This document shows, in pieces, positions 26,363 through 34,804 of a stretch of 40,926 bases of DNA. The translations under genes and the position numbers were made by a program. The stretch comes from Clostridium psychrophilum (lineage in GTDB: Bacteria > Bacillota > Clostridia > Clostridiales > Clostridiaceae): positions 1-40,926 of the forward strand of contig NZ_JAHLEC010000027.1 of the NCBI RefSeq assembly GCF_018861705.1, in the 5' to 3' direction. Every line of letters begins with the position of its first letter. Positions within the stretch are counted from its first letter, which is position 1. A model generated the notes under the pieces. That model had not been told where the DNA came from. It saw only the letters and a program-made list of their open reading frames with translations, and did not search any database.

Positions 26363-26585
26363 TGGTGGAGGCGAGGGGTGTCGAACCCCTATCCCCATAA
26401 TACTAGGCTTCTTAGGCTTCTCTCAATATTTCATAATACAAAAGTCTACAACTAATACGGTTCCACGTAAAATGTTCTAATTTTATTCATATTAAATAGC
26501 CATTTTTAATTTAATTAAAATATAATTATCATCCATTTTCATTTAGTCTTTCCTATTTTGTCGTCAAACGGACGCTACAAACCCC
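26363..26585 (-). pseudogene. ssrA: tmRNA (ssrA) relic, shortened
   Basis: The 3' part is classical. A T-arm with AGGGG, loop TTCGACA and CCCCT is followed by CGCCTCCACCA, the tmRNA acceptor end; GTAGAC and the downstream region also fit. The 5' end GGGGTTTGTAG with TTTGACGAC is a distorted version of the usual start and pairs poorly with the acceptor strand. The whole is only about 223 nt, against roughly 350 normally. No clean tag frame ending in Ala-Ala is seen; the nearest reads MDDNYILIK and then MAI before a stop. No promoter lies between it and the tRNA terminator upstream. It is probably a decayed copy, with the working gene elsewhere. Confidence 0.6.
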
Positions 26586-26611
26586 ATTTTCAGAAAAAAA
26601 GCCTACAAAAA

Positions 26612-26636
26612 GACTCTAGCATAAATTGCTAGAGTC
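26612..26636 (-). terminator. Terminator of tRNA-Ser
   Basis: GACTCTAGC and GCTAGAGTC form a 9-bp stem with a 7-base loop, and TTTTT follows on the minus strand. It lies just downstream of the tRNA. Confidence 0.8.
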
Positions 26637-26644
26637 CTTGATCT

Positions 26645-26736
26645 TGGCGGAGAAAGAGGGATTTGAACCCTCGGAACGGATTAACCCGTTCGCCTGTTTT
26701 CGAGGCAGGTACCATAGGCCACTCGGACATCTCTCC
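26645..26736 (-). tRNA. tRNA-Ser (CGA anticodon)
   Basis: The minus-strand RNA starts GGAGAGATGTCCGAGTGG and ends CTCCGCCA with CCA encoded. It has the long variable arm of class II tRNAs (GAACGGGTTAATCCGTTC) and the T-arm GAGGGTTCAAATCCCTC. The anticodon loop CTCGAAA gives CGA, reading UCG. The bottom of the anticodon stem has one C-A mismatch. A TATAAT-like hexamer lies about 25 bases upstream. Confidence 0.93.
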
Positions 26737-26835
26737 AAACATTAAGTTGCATTTTATATTATAACATATTTTTATTTTATTTAAAGTATATTTCTGTTTT
26801 TATTCAAATATTTTCTAAAACTTAATCTTGTAATA

Positions 26836-27024
26836 GTTATAAAATTGTTATTAAATTTATGTAACACACTACATAATAGAATAATCTACTATGATTGCTT
26901 TAATTCTGACTTTTATACGGCAATTATGAATAAATCTCAAAGTTGTGATTTATGTGGTACTAAACCAATAATTGCTACACTTGCTCAATATAATAATAAT
27001 AATAATAATAAGAGAATCAGTTAA
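26836..27024 (+). pseudogene. 3' remnant of a moeB-like gene (duplicate of the gene at 34805-36292)
   Basis: A 62-codon frame without a start matches the C-terminus of the intact moeB-like protein. RIIYYDCFNSDF corresponds to RIIYYDALDSDF, and CDLCGTKP to CNLCGTHP. It ends in six Asn codons from an (AAT)6 tract and stops. The same convergent hairpin and a MOSC gene follow, exactly as at the intact copy. It is the left edge of a tandem duplication of about 9.3 kb. Confidence 0.85.
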
Positions 27025-27045
27025 ATTACTACTTATTCTCTTATT
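27007..27045. terminator. Convergent hairpin between the moeB remnant and MOSC gene 1
   Basis: AATAAGAGAAT (27007-27017) pairs with ATTCTCTTATT (27035-27045). It is a decayed equivalent of the hairpin after the intact moeB-like gene. Confidence 0.6.
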
Positions 27046-27107
27046 ATGCGTTGCATCTATTCCAGTACACAAGTTAAATTGTCTTTCATAGCTCCATTTT
27101 TTAATAT

Positions 27108-27545
27108 CTATTTAATTATTTCGATATCGTCTCCTGCTTTAATATACCCTTCTTCTAGTACTCTAGCAAATATACCCTCTCTTGGCATTATGCAATCACC
27201 AACAAGTTTCATAATTTCACAACCGGCATGACATTCCTTTCCTATCTGCGTTACCTCTAAAACCACCTCTCCAATTTTAAGCTTAGTTCCTATTGGAAGC
27301 TCAAACAAAACTATTCCTTCTGTAGTAATATTTTCAGCAAATTTCCCTGCACTTAATCCCTGTGCACCCTTTGCTTTCATTTTATCAATACTCTCAACTC
27401 CAAGAAAGCTAACCTGCCTATGCCACTTGCCCGCATGAGCATCTCCTTCTAGACCATAATTTGATTTAAAGAAACCTTTTTCGATAGGATGTTTTACTAC
27501 ACCTTTTTTCTCACTTATATTAACTGCGATAACCTTTGCCATCAT
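27108..27545 (-). CDS. MOSC domain-containing protein (copy 1)
   Basis: This 145-residue protein consists of one MOSC domain, a beta-barrel fold linked to molybdenum-cofactor sulfuration and handling. It shows [33 protein letters not shown], and [28 protein letters not shown], which holds the conserved cysteines. It is typical of the short MOSC proteins in clostridial cofactor operons. It starts by ATGATG overlap with the stop of moaC, so translation is coupled. It is the last gene of the minus-strand cofactor operon. A close paralogue lies at 36425-36859. The precise reaction is unknown. Confidence 0.92.
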   Translation of the reverse strand: MMAKVIAVNISEKKGVVKHPIEKGFFKSNYGLEGDAHAGKWHRQVSFLGVESIDKMKAKGAQGLSAGKFAENITTEGIVLFELPIGTKLKIGEVVLEVTQIGKECHAGCEIMKLVGDCIMPREGIFARVLEEGYIKAGDDIEIIK

Positions 27546-28021
27546 AGCGCCTTCCTTTCAAATATCCCTGATTTTCCTCCACTTTTTCTTACAAGCATAA
27601 TATTATTTATAACCATTTCTCTGTCTATTGCCTTACACATATCATATATAGTTAGTGCTGCTACAGATACCGCAGTAAGCGCTTCCATTTCAATGCCTGT
27701 CTTTCCAACAGTCCTTGTAGTTGCAGTAATATCAATTTTATTATTCTCTGAGTCAATTTTAAAACTTATATCACAAGCAGATATCATTATAGGATGACAC
27801 ATTGGTATTACCTGTGAAGTACTTTTTGCACCCATAATTCCTCCTACCTGAGCTACAGATAATACATCTCCTTTTGAAATAGATCCATTTTTTATTTTTT
27901 CTATAGTTTCCCTCTTCATTGAAATTGATCCAATAGCTATTGCTTCCCTTACTGTGTCATTCTTTTCAGATACATCAACCATTTTAGCTCTTCCTTGTTC
28001 ATTTATATGTGTAAGTTGCAT
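27542..28021 (-). CDS. moaC: Cyclic pyranopterin monophosphate synthase
   Basis: MoaC completes formation of cyclic pyranopterin monophosphate from the MoaA product in the first step of molybdopterin synthesis. The 159-residue length is normal. Signature segments are visible: [16 protein letters not shown] near the N-terminus, [22 protein letters not shown], and [27 protein letters not shown] with the catalytic Lys region. The C-terminus [14 protein letters not shown] is also typical. It is 4 bases from moaA and overlaps the MOSC gene. Confidence 0.97.
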   Translation of the reverse strand: MQLTHINEQGRAKMVDVSEKNDTVREAIAIGSISMKRETIEKIKNGSISKGDVLSVAQVGGIMGAKSTSQVIPMCHPIMISACDISFKIDSENNKIDITATTRTVGKTGIEMEALTAVSVAALTIYDMCKAIDREMVINNIMLVRKSGGKSGIFERKAL

Positions 28022-28025
28022 TATT

Positions 28026-28985
28026 TTATCCTCCTATTTGGTACATTGTCTTTTCGCTTCTACTAATTTTTTCTTCCTCAAGATGATGTTCAAGTGGTTT
28101 ATTAAAAATTACTTGTTTTAATGCATTTGTAAGCATCTCTTCATTATTTAGGTATTGCCTAAGGTTTATTTCTTCTTTTGAATGAAGGCAGGGTTTAATT
28201 GTTCCTGTTGATGTAAGTCGTATTTTATTGCAATCTGAACAAAACTTATGACTTACTGGGCTAATAAATCCGATCTTTCCTTTCGCTCCAGGTAGCTTGT
28301 ACAACTGAGCAGTGCTACTCTTTTCATCTTCTATTTTAATTAGCTCAGGATGATTCTTTAGCATTTCCATAAAACTCAATTTGCTTTTATCATAAATTTT
28401 TATACCCTCACCTATAGGCATTAGTTCAATAAATCTTATCTCCACTGGCATTTCCCTAGTTAAATCTAAAAAATCATCAAACTCTGTATCATTAAACCCT
28501 CGCATTAATACAGTATTAATTTTTACAGGCTTTAACCCAATTATAATACATCTATCTATACTTTCAATTACCTTATCTAAATTTCCTAATCTTGTTATAT
28601 TTTTAAACTTCACAGGATCTAACGTATCAAGGCTAACGTTAACTCTTTTAAGTCCGGCTTTTTTTAAATCACTTGCCATGTCCGCAAGTAAAATGCCATT
28701 TGTAGTTATAGCAATATCATTTATACCTTGTAGTTTTGAAGTTTCATATATGAGTTTATCTATATCTGTCATTACAAGTGGCTCACCACCAGTGTATCTT
28801 ATTTTGTTAATACCCAATGTTTCTGATATTCTTACTATTTTTAAGATTTCTTCAAATCGTAGGATATCAGTATGTTTTAAACTTTCTACGCCTAGTTCTG
28901 GCATGCAATATATGCATCTTAAATTACATCTATCAGTTACCGATATTCTTAAATAATTGATATTTCTCCCATGACTATCCCTCAT
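28026..28985 (-). CDS. moaA: GTP 3',8-cyclase
   Basis: MoaA is a radical SAM enzyme that rearranges GTP, in the cytosol, at the start of pyranopterin synthesis. In 319 residues it shows the N-terminal cluster motif [28 protein letters not shown], the second-cluster cysteines [22 protein letters not shown] (first two, then the last) and the conserved C-terminal Gly-Gly. The length is normal. It lies between the moeA-PBP gene and moaC with tiny gaps. A broken copy of its 5' end remains at 36859-37079. Confidence 0.97.
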   Translation of the reverse strand: MRDSHGRNINYLRISVTDRCNLRCIYCMPELGVESLKHTDILRFEEILKIVRISETLGINKIRYTGGEPLVMTDIDKLIYETSKLQGINDIAITTNGILLADMASDLKKAGLKRVNVSLDTLDPVKFKNITRLGNLDKVIESIDRCIIIGLKPVKINTVLMRGFNDTEFDDFLDLTREMPVEIRFIELMPIGEGIKIYDKSKLSFMEMLKNHPELIKIEDEKSSTAQLYKLPGAKGKIGFISPVSHKFCSDCNKIRLTSTGTIKPCLHSKEEINLRQYLNNEEMLTNALKQVIFNKPLEHHLEEEKISRSEKTMYQIGG

Positions 28986-28996
28986 AAGCCTACCTC

Positions 28997-30913
28997 CTAA
29001 AGTTCAATTATTTTACCTATATCTGTATAATCATAGCCACCAAGAGTGTCAAGTTCCTTTTTAAATTCATCACTTTTAATTACTTCTATAAATTCTTTTA
29101 TCATATTCATGTCTATATATTCCTTAGGCACTGCAAAATCATAATTCTCATTTCCAAGTTTTATAAAATCTAGCCCCAATAATTTAGCTGCAGAATAAAT
29201 TCCAAGACCACAATCTGCATCCCCCGCTGCAACTACTGCTGCAACAGCAATATGAGTAAATTCTTCTCTTTCATAGCCATGTATTTCTTTTGATTTGATA
29301 TTGAATTTTTTTAGATTATAATCTAAAAATAGCCTTGTACCCGATCCTCTTTGTCTATTTACAAATCTTCTACCGCTTTTAACTATATCTAGTAAACATT
29401 TAATGTTTAAAGGATTCCCTTTAGTCACTATAATTCCCTGAATTCTTTTAACACCTTTAATTAATACCATGGAAGTCTCAGGTAAATACTTTTTAAGATA
29501 AGAAATATTATAACTGCCATCATCCATATCCAACAAATGAATAGGTGATATATGGGTCTCTTTTCCAATCAGTGCCATTATTCCTCCCATACTTCCAACG
29601 TGAGCAGAAGAGAGAAAATACCTGCTATTTTTTTTATGATAAAGATCCGATGCTATGTCAACTATTGGATCATGACTCCCAATACATACTAAAGTATTTT
29701 TAATTTCATCAAGGTTTCTTAAAAGTTTAACACTCACAACAGTTTTAGCTTCATATCCTTCAATATTTTGTGGAATTTCGAGTACCCCATCTGCTAGAAC
29801 CAAAGACATTGTTGTTCCAGCTCCACGGCCTATTGGTGTTGCAATGTACCTTCCTGATACAAATCCAATCTTAACCCTTACAAATTCTAAATATTTTAAG
29901 GTGGACATTATACGCCTAGTAAGTGTAACCTCAATGCTCACAAACTCTTCTTTATTTATTCCTGCATAAGCATGGACTATTTTCTTACATATATTTTCCA
30001 TAACAAAATAAGCAGATACTGGAAATCCTGGTATACCCATTACAGGTTTTCCATCAATACTTCCAAGAATAACTGGCTTACCTGGCTTAATAGATACTCC
30101 ATGTACACAAACTTCACCTAATTCCTCTATTACATCACAAGTGAAATCTTCCCTACCTGCTGAAGAACCTGCATTAACAAGTACAATATCACATTGCTGG
30201 GTTGCTTTTTTTATGGCATCTTTAATAAGTGAATAATCATCGGCTACAATATCAAATCTTATGGGCACTCCACCCCATTCCTTGACCTGAGCTGAAAATA
30301 CTCTTGAATTGAACTCAATAATGTCACCAATTTTAAGTTTCCCACCTGGCTCTACCATCTCAGTTCCAGTTGGAATTATTCCGACCACCGGCCTTTTATA
30401 AACATCAATCTTGTTTACTCCGCCTGCAATTATCGCTCCTATGTCAGCAGGCCTTATTACATGATTCGTTGGAATAATAAGTTGTGTTTCAACAATATCC
30501 TCTCCAATAGGTCTAATATTTTGCCAAGGGGTAGCACTTTTATAAATAGATATTTTTCCCTTTTCTAAATTTATTAAATCCTCTATCATAATTACACAAT
30601 CATATTCTTTAGGTATTGGATCTCCAGTATCCACTACTACGTAATCAATCTTTTCCTGCAGTTCTATGTGACTCCGATCTGTTGCTCCATATGTTTTCGT
30701 ACTCATTGTTGCAATACCATCCATAGCTGAACTATTGTAAAATGGGGAGGATATTTTTGCAAAAATTGGTGAGTATGATACTCTACCTGCCGAATCCCAA
30801 GTAATCACATTTTCCTTTTCACCTTTAATATTTGATAACTTATTAAAGTATATTTTAACCGCTTCATTTAAATCCATATTAGATAAAAAGACTTCTTGAG
30901 CCAATATTCTCAT
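28997..30913 (-). CDS. MoeA fused to a C-terminal periplasmic-binding-protein-like domain
   Basis: The 638-residue protein joins an MoeA module (about 1-405) to a PBP-like module (about 410-638), an architecture known as molybdopterin biosynthesis protein MoeA/LysR-substrate-binding type. The first part has SSPFYNSSAMDGIA, DTGDPIPKEYD, PTGTEMVEPG, VNAGSSAGREDF and MGIPGFPVSAYF. The second has FVNRQRGSGTRLF and AVAAVVAAGDADCGLGIYSA, as in anion-sensing domains. MoeA inserts molybdate or tungstate; the extra domain may bind the anion, which is inference. The ATG at 30913 abuts AAAGGGG, so a TTG three codons on may be the real start. A remnant of the C-terminus lies at 37091-37465. Confidence 0.93.
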   Translation of the reverse strand: MRILAQEVFLSNMDLNEAVKIYFNKLSNIKGEKENVITWDSAGRVSYSPIFAKISSPFYNSSAMDGIATMSTKTYGATDRSHIELQEKIDYVVVDTGDPIPKEYDCVIMIEDLINLEKGKISIYKSATPWQNIRPIGEDIVETQLIIPTNHVIRPADIGAIIAGGVNKIDVYKRPVVGIIPTGTEMVEPGGKLKIGDIIEFNSRVFSAQVKEWGGVPIRFDIVADDYSLIKDAIKKATQQCDIVLVNAGSSAGREDFTCDVIEELGEVCVHGVSIKPGKPVILGSIDGKPVMGIPGFPVSAYFVMENICKKIVHAYAGINKEEFVSIEVTLTRRIMSTLKYLEFVRVKIGFVSGRYIATPIGRGAGTTMSLVLADGVLEIPQNIEGYEAKTVVSVKLLRNLDEIKNTLVCIGSHDPIVDIASDLYHKKNSRYFLSSAHVGSMGGIMALIGKETHISPIHLLDMDDGSYNISYLKKYLPETSMVLIKGVKRIQGIIVTKGNPLNIKCLLDIVKSGRRFVNRQRGSGTRLFLDYNLKKFNIKSKEIHGYEREEFTHIAVAAVVAAGDADCGLGIYSAAKLLGLDFIKLGNENYDFAVPKEYIDMNMIKEFIEVIKSDEFKKELDTLGGYDYTDIGKIIEL

Positions 30914-30997
30914 CCCCTTTGTATTTATATTAAGGCATCATTAAAAATATAACTAATTAGTATAGTAGTCTATTTTGCCCTTATGTCCTATTTTTTC

Positions 30998-32221
30998 TTA
31001 TAATTTGTAGACTTCAACTGTTTGATTTTCCTTTAAACCTTCAACATTTTTTTCTATTATAATATATCCAAACGCCTTTGAAAAGGCTGTAATAATTCCT
31101 GATTTACCAAACACAGGTTTTGCAACAACTAAACCATCTATTGTTTCAAGTTCTACAGGTAAATATTCTTCTCGTCCCTTAGCCTTGTGATAATTAATGC
31201 TCATTACAGCATTTATTCCATAATTTTTTTCATTTTGAGACATTAAACTATATATATAATTTCGTACAAGAATTTTATATATAACGGAGCATGCAAGTGG
31301 ATGTCCTGGAAGACCAAATATTATTTTTCCATTATGCTTTCCTATTATAGTTGGTTTCCCAGGTTTTACTGCTATACCATGTATTAAAACCTCTCCATCA
31401 TCGAACGAAGCTATAACCTTTAAGGTATGGTCTTTAGTCCCAACAGAACTTCCTCCTGAAATCAGTACCAAATCACATTCATTAAATGCTTTATTAGTTA
31501 CACTCTTTAAAAGTTCATAATCATCCTTAATAATTCCATAACTTACTGGCTCGAATCCATCCTCAACAACCAGAGACCAAATTAGGTAAGTGTTTATATC
31601 CCGTACCTCCCCTAAACTTGGTTTTTCATTACAAGTTACTACTTCATCACCAGTTGAAATAATGCCAACCTTAGGTCTTTTATAAACCATTAAATCTGAA
31701 ACACCAATGCTTGCTAGAACACCAATTTCATAGGGTCTAAGCTTGTCTCCCCCTTTTATAACAGTATCCTGAGCCTTGATATCTTCTCCTACTTGTATTA
31801 CATTATCACCTTTGGCCACAGGTGAATATATAAGCACTGTATTTTTGTCCAAATTATTACTGTATTCAACCATTACAACGCTATCTGCACTTTTAGGAAG
31901 CATCCCGCCTGTAGGCACGTATAAACATTCTCCACATTCAATATCTGCTGGAGGAACCTTTCCCATCAACACCTCACCTTTTAACTCTATTATAGAAGGC
32001 ATTGCCTCGCTAGCTCCAGACACATCTCTTGATATAACTGCGAACCCATCTACTGTGGATCTTTTGAATTCTGGTATATTACAATCAGCTTTTATATCTT
32101 TAAAACTTATTCTAGAAACACTTTTCAAAATGTTAATTTTTTCATATCTTAACTTATAGTTAAAAGATTTATCTATTATTTGTTTGGCTTCTTCTACTGA
32201 TACTACATTAAAAAGTTCCAT
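30998..32221 (-). CDS. moeA: Molybdopterin molybdenumtransferase
   Basis: MoeA inserts metal into adenylated molybdopterin. This 407-residue protein has the standard layout: [77 protein letters not shown] and [11 protein letters not shown]. It has no extra domain, unlike its neighbour, so the operon encodes two MoeA proteins. In tungsten users such pairs may separate Mo from W insertion, which is inference here. The start MELFNVV has AAGGA at 9 bases. A longer in-frame opening would run back into mogA and is not used. It lies 46 bases after mogA. Confidence 0.95.
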   Translation of the reverse strand: MELFNVVSVEEAKQIIDKSFNYKLRYEKINILKSVSRISFKDIKADCNIPEFKRSTVDGFAVISRDVSGASEAMPSIIELKGEVLMGKVPPADIECGECLYVPTGGMLPKSADSVVMVEYSNNLDKNTVLIYSPVAKGDNVIQVGEDIKAQDTVIKGGDKLRPYEIGVLASIGVSDLMVYKRPKVGIISTGDEVVTCNEKPSLGEVRDINTYLIWSLVVEDGFEPVSYGIIKDDYELLKSVTNKAFNECDLVLISGGSSVGTKDHTLKVIASFDDGEVLIHGIAVKPGKPTIIGKHNGKIIFGLPGHPLACSVIYKILVRNYIYSLMSQNEKNYGINAVMSINYHKAKGREEYLPVELETIDGLVVAKPVFGKSGIITAFSKAFGYIIIEKNVEGLKENQTVEVYKL

Positions 32222-32267
32222 TCTCATCCATCCTTTTGTCACTTTTTCTTTAACTATCACATGATTG

Positions 32268-32759
32268 CTATGTTCTAGCACATTCGCTATCTTTACCTGT
32301 AAGTATGGCAATCCCATGTGGAATTGAAGATAATATAAATTGAAGATTTTCTGTAGCTCCCTTTGGACTTCCAGGCAGATTAACAATCAAGGTTTTTTTG
32401 CGAATTCCTGCAATACCTCTTGAAAGCATAGCCATTGGGGTAATCGCAAGCGATTTCATTCTCATAGTTTCACCAATACCTGGTACATATCTCTCAATTA
32501 CATTTTGTGTTGCCTCAGGAGTCACATCTCTTTGTGAAAAACCAGTTCCCCCATTAGTTAAAACCAAATCAACCTTAAGCTCATCACATAAATAAATTAA
32601 TTCTGTTTCTATTTCTTTTTTTTCATCTGATATCATTTTATAGAAAGTTATAATAAAACCTTTGCCTTCTAGTTCTTTTCTTATGGCAGGGCCTGTCCCA
32701 TCAGTTCTTTCCCCTTTAGATCCCTTGTCACTCATGGTTAATATCGCAGTTTTTATCAT
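32268..32759 (-). CDS. MogA/MoaB-family molybdopterin adenylyltransferase
   Basis: This protein of about 163 residues activates molybdopterin by adenylation for metal insertion by MoeA. Motifs: AILTMSDKGSKGERTDGTGP at the N-terminus, LVLTNGGTGFSQRDVTPEAT, and LIVNLPGSPKGATENL. ATG 32759 has GGGAG 8 bases upstream and is better placed than an ATG two codons earlier, which abuts the ribosome site. It is first in the minus-strand cofactor operon and is followed by moeA. The MogA/MoaB distinction cannot be made by eye. Confidence 0.93.
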   Translation of the reverse strand: MIKTAILTMSDKGSKGERTDGTGPAIRKELEGKGFIITFYKMISDEKKEIETELIYLCDELKVDLVLTNGGTGFSQRDVTPEATQNVIERYVPGIGETMRMKSLAITPMAMLSRGIAGIRKKTLIVNLPGSPKGATENLQFILSSIPHGIAILTGKDSECART

Positions 32760-32765
32760 TTTCAT

Positions 32766-33069
32766 CGCTCCCTTTTAAAGAATCTTCTGAATTTTAATTT
32801 TATATTTAGAACTTCATTTTCATTATACTCTTTATACCGCCCATCGCCTTTATATGCTATATAAATAATTTCTATATGAATTTCTAACAACGTTATTTTA
32901 CCATATTTTCAATTCATATGGTATTAGATACCAATATATATCTATTATTTGCATCAATTTATTTTGTCTTTTTTACTTAATATGTATTTTTTGTTTGAAA
33001 TTTTAAAATTTATTGATACAATTAGAATAACAAAAATAATTGAGGATAATGAGCTAGGAGGGATAAATC
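32766..33069. other. Divergent promoter region between mogA and xdhC
   Basis: No gene is seen. On the plus side TTGATA (about 33012) with an AT-rich -10 region 17 bases on is a weak promoter candidate for xdhC. On the minus side GTATAATG near 32824 may be the -10 for the cofactor operon. No riboswitch-like structure was recognised here. Confidence 0.4.
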
Positions 33070-34152
33070 ATGAATGTAATTACATATAAAAATTTACTAC
33101 TCGAACTTGATAAGGGTAACAATTGTGTAATAATAACAAATTTAAATAATAATAATAATAATAATGTAACATCTCAGAACAAACTTCTTTATACCGATGG
33201 AAATCTAAGTGAGTTTAATTGCCAATCGGATTTAGATAAACTACTTTACCAAAAGTCAAAATATGCTTTAGAAACCGGTAATCTTCAATTTGTTAAAAAA
33301 TCTGAGGATGAAACTTATTTAATTGAAGCATATTTTCCTGAACCACGATTAATAATTTTAGGTGGTGGGCACATTGCTAAACCCTTAGCTGAATTTGCCT
33401 CAAAAACAGGATTTTCGGTTACAGTTATCGATGATAGACCATCATTCGCAAATAGTGAACGATTCCCTACTGCACGAAAAGTAATTTGCGAGAGTTTCGA
33501 TAACTGTTTTGATTTTATAAATTTAAATAAATCTGCCTATGTTGTTATTGTAACTCGAGGTCATCGCCATGATATGGACTGTCTTAGACAGGTTTTAAAA
33601 CATAACACTGCCTATGTCGGAATGATTGGTTCAAAACGCCGTGTTAAAATTGTTATGCAGCAAATGCTAGACGATGGGTATGCTAAGGAAAAGTTAAACG
33701 CAGTTAATGCACCTATAGGTCTTAAAATAGGTGCCGTTACACCTGATGAAATAGCGCTTTCTATTATATCACAGGTAATTAGCTACAGAAGACTTGGCAA
33801 TGTAACCACCTCTGTTACTAATCCTATTAAAACCAATTGGCCAGAATTTGATCATGATGTATTAAATGAATTATGTAAAGAAGAAATTTCTCCAAGAGCA
33901 CTTATTACGATTATTTCTACTAAAGGCTCAGTTCCAAGAAATGCTGGAGCTAAAATGATTATATGGCCATTTGGAAAGATCTTAGGTAGTATCGGCGGAG
34001 GGTGTAGTGAAGGTGAAATAATTAATACCGCCCGTAATTTAATTAAGGATGGTGGATACAAACTTCAAAGCATAGACATGACCGGTACCATTGCGGAAGA
34101 TGAAGGCATGGTATGTGGAGGCATTATGAACGTTATAATAGAGACTTTTTGA
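33070..34152 (+). CDS. XdhC/CoxI-family molybdenum hydroxylase maturation protein
   Basis: XdhC proteins bind sulfurated molybdenum cofactor and deliver it to xanthine dehydrogenase-type hydroxylases. In 360 residues, a short divergent N-terminal region (1-90) with seven consecutive Asn (from an AAT repeat) is followed by a Rossmann domain: RLIILGGGHIAKPLAEFA (93-110), VIDDRPSFANSERFP and VIVTRGHRHDMDCL. A C-terminal XdhC_CoxI domain follows: ISTKGSVPRNAGAKM, GSIGGGCSEGEII and GMVCGGIMNV. No hydroxylase subunits are in the window, so the client lies elsewhere. The ribosome site is AGGAGGGA. It is divergent from the cofactor operon. Confidence 0.9.
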   Translation: MNVITYKNLLLELDKGNNCVIITNLNNNNNNNVTSQNKLLYTDGNLSEFNCQSDLDKLLYQKSKYALETGNLQFVKKSEDETYLIEAYFPEPRLIILGGGHIAKPLAEFASKTGFSVTVIDDRPSFANSERFPTARKVICESFDNCFDFINLNKSAYVVIVTRGHRHDMDCLRQVLKHNTAYVGMIGSKRRVKIVMQQMLDDGYAKEKLNAVNAPIGLKIGAVTPDEIALSIISQVISYRRLGNVTTSVTNPIKTNWPEFDHDVLNELCKEEISPRALITIISTKGSVPRNAGAKMIIWPFGKILGSIGGGCSEGEIINTARNLIKDGGYKLQSIDMTGTIAEDEGMVCGGIMNVIIETF

Positions 34153-34225
34153 GAATAGAACGCATCATTGCTACCAGCGGCATGCAGATTGCTCAATACG
34201 TTTAATCCCAATAATCTCCACATCA

Positions 34226-34250
34226 GAACTATTTCCCATAAAAATAGTTC
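34226..34250 (+). terminator. Hairpin downstream of xdhC
   Basis: GAACTATTT (34226-34234) pairs with AAATAGTTC (34242-34250). A weak T-rich tail follows. It may end the xdhC transcript. Confidence 0.4.
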
Positions 34251-34397
34251 TTGGTAATTTACCGAACATTAAACTTTTAAGAACATTGACTAGGATTTTA
34301 CACAAACTGTTTTTTCTTGATAATTACACATAAAACCATTATAATATCTGTAAACGCTTTATATGAATATGTCTATGTTTTTTCTGGAGGTGTAACC

Positions 34398-34766
34398 ATG
34401 TATAATGATATTGTTATGGATCATTTTTCTGATCCAAGAAATGTTGGAGAAATGCCTGATGCAGATGCTATCGGAGAAGTTGGAAACCTAGTAGACGGTG
34501 ACAAAATAAAAATTTTCATTAAGGTAAAAAACAACCTATTGATAGATATTAAGTTTAAAACCTTTGGATGTGGCGCAGCAATTGCGGCAAGTAGCATGGT
34601 TACATTACTGGCAATTAATAAAACACTTACTGATGCCTTAAATATTAAAAATAAAGATGTTTCAAATGCTCTAGGCGGATTGCCTAAGGAAAAGTTGCTT
34701 TGTTCAAATATAGCGGCAGATGCATTACACAATGCAATAAAAAATTATTTATCATCTCAAAAATAA
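34398..34766 (+). CDS. IscU/NifU-like scaffold protein lacking the first ligand cysteine
   Basis: This 122-residue protein is homologous to the IscU/NifU N-terminal domain, on which Fe-S clusters are built. It opens YNDIVMDHFSDPRNVGEMP and carries FGCGAAIAASS (Cys58) and LLCSNIAADA (Cys102). The third ligand is missing: the usual GN-P-x-CGD reads GNLVDGD, with Asp33 in place of Cys. Asp at a different IscU position is known to stabilise clusters, but loss of the Cys itself should change the chemistry. The start has TGGAGGTG 7 bases upstream. It precedes the moeB-like gene by 38 bases, suggesting a cofactor-related role rather than general cluster assembly. Confidence 0.88.
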   Translation: MYNDIVMDHFSDPRNVGEMPDADAIGEVGNLVDGDKIKIFIKVKNNLLIDIKFKTFGCGAAIAASSMVTLLAINKTLTDALNIKNKDVSNALGGLPKEKLLCSNIAADALHNAIKNYLSSQK

Positions 34767-34804
34767 ATTATATTTATTTTTTAAAGAGAGGAAGTCTTAT
34801 TTTA

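Noticed and set aside
26991-27012. Short tandem AAT repeats as a CRISPR-like array
   Set aside because: The unit is three bases without spacers; it is a simple microsatellite.
32222-32386. A 55-codon N-terminal extension of moeA
   Set aside because: It overlaps mogA in another frame, is not MoeA-like, and the start MELFNVV has the only proper ribosome site.
34153-34397. A gene or remnant between xdhC and the NifU-like gene
   Set aside because: Only short broken frames and one weak hairpin are present; no family signature was found.
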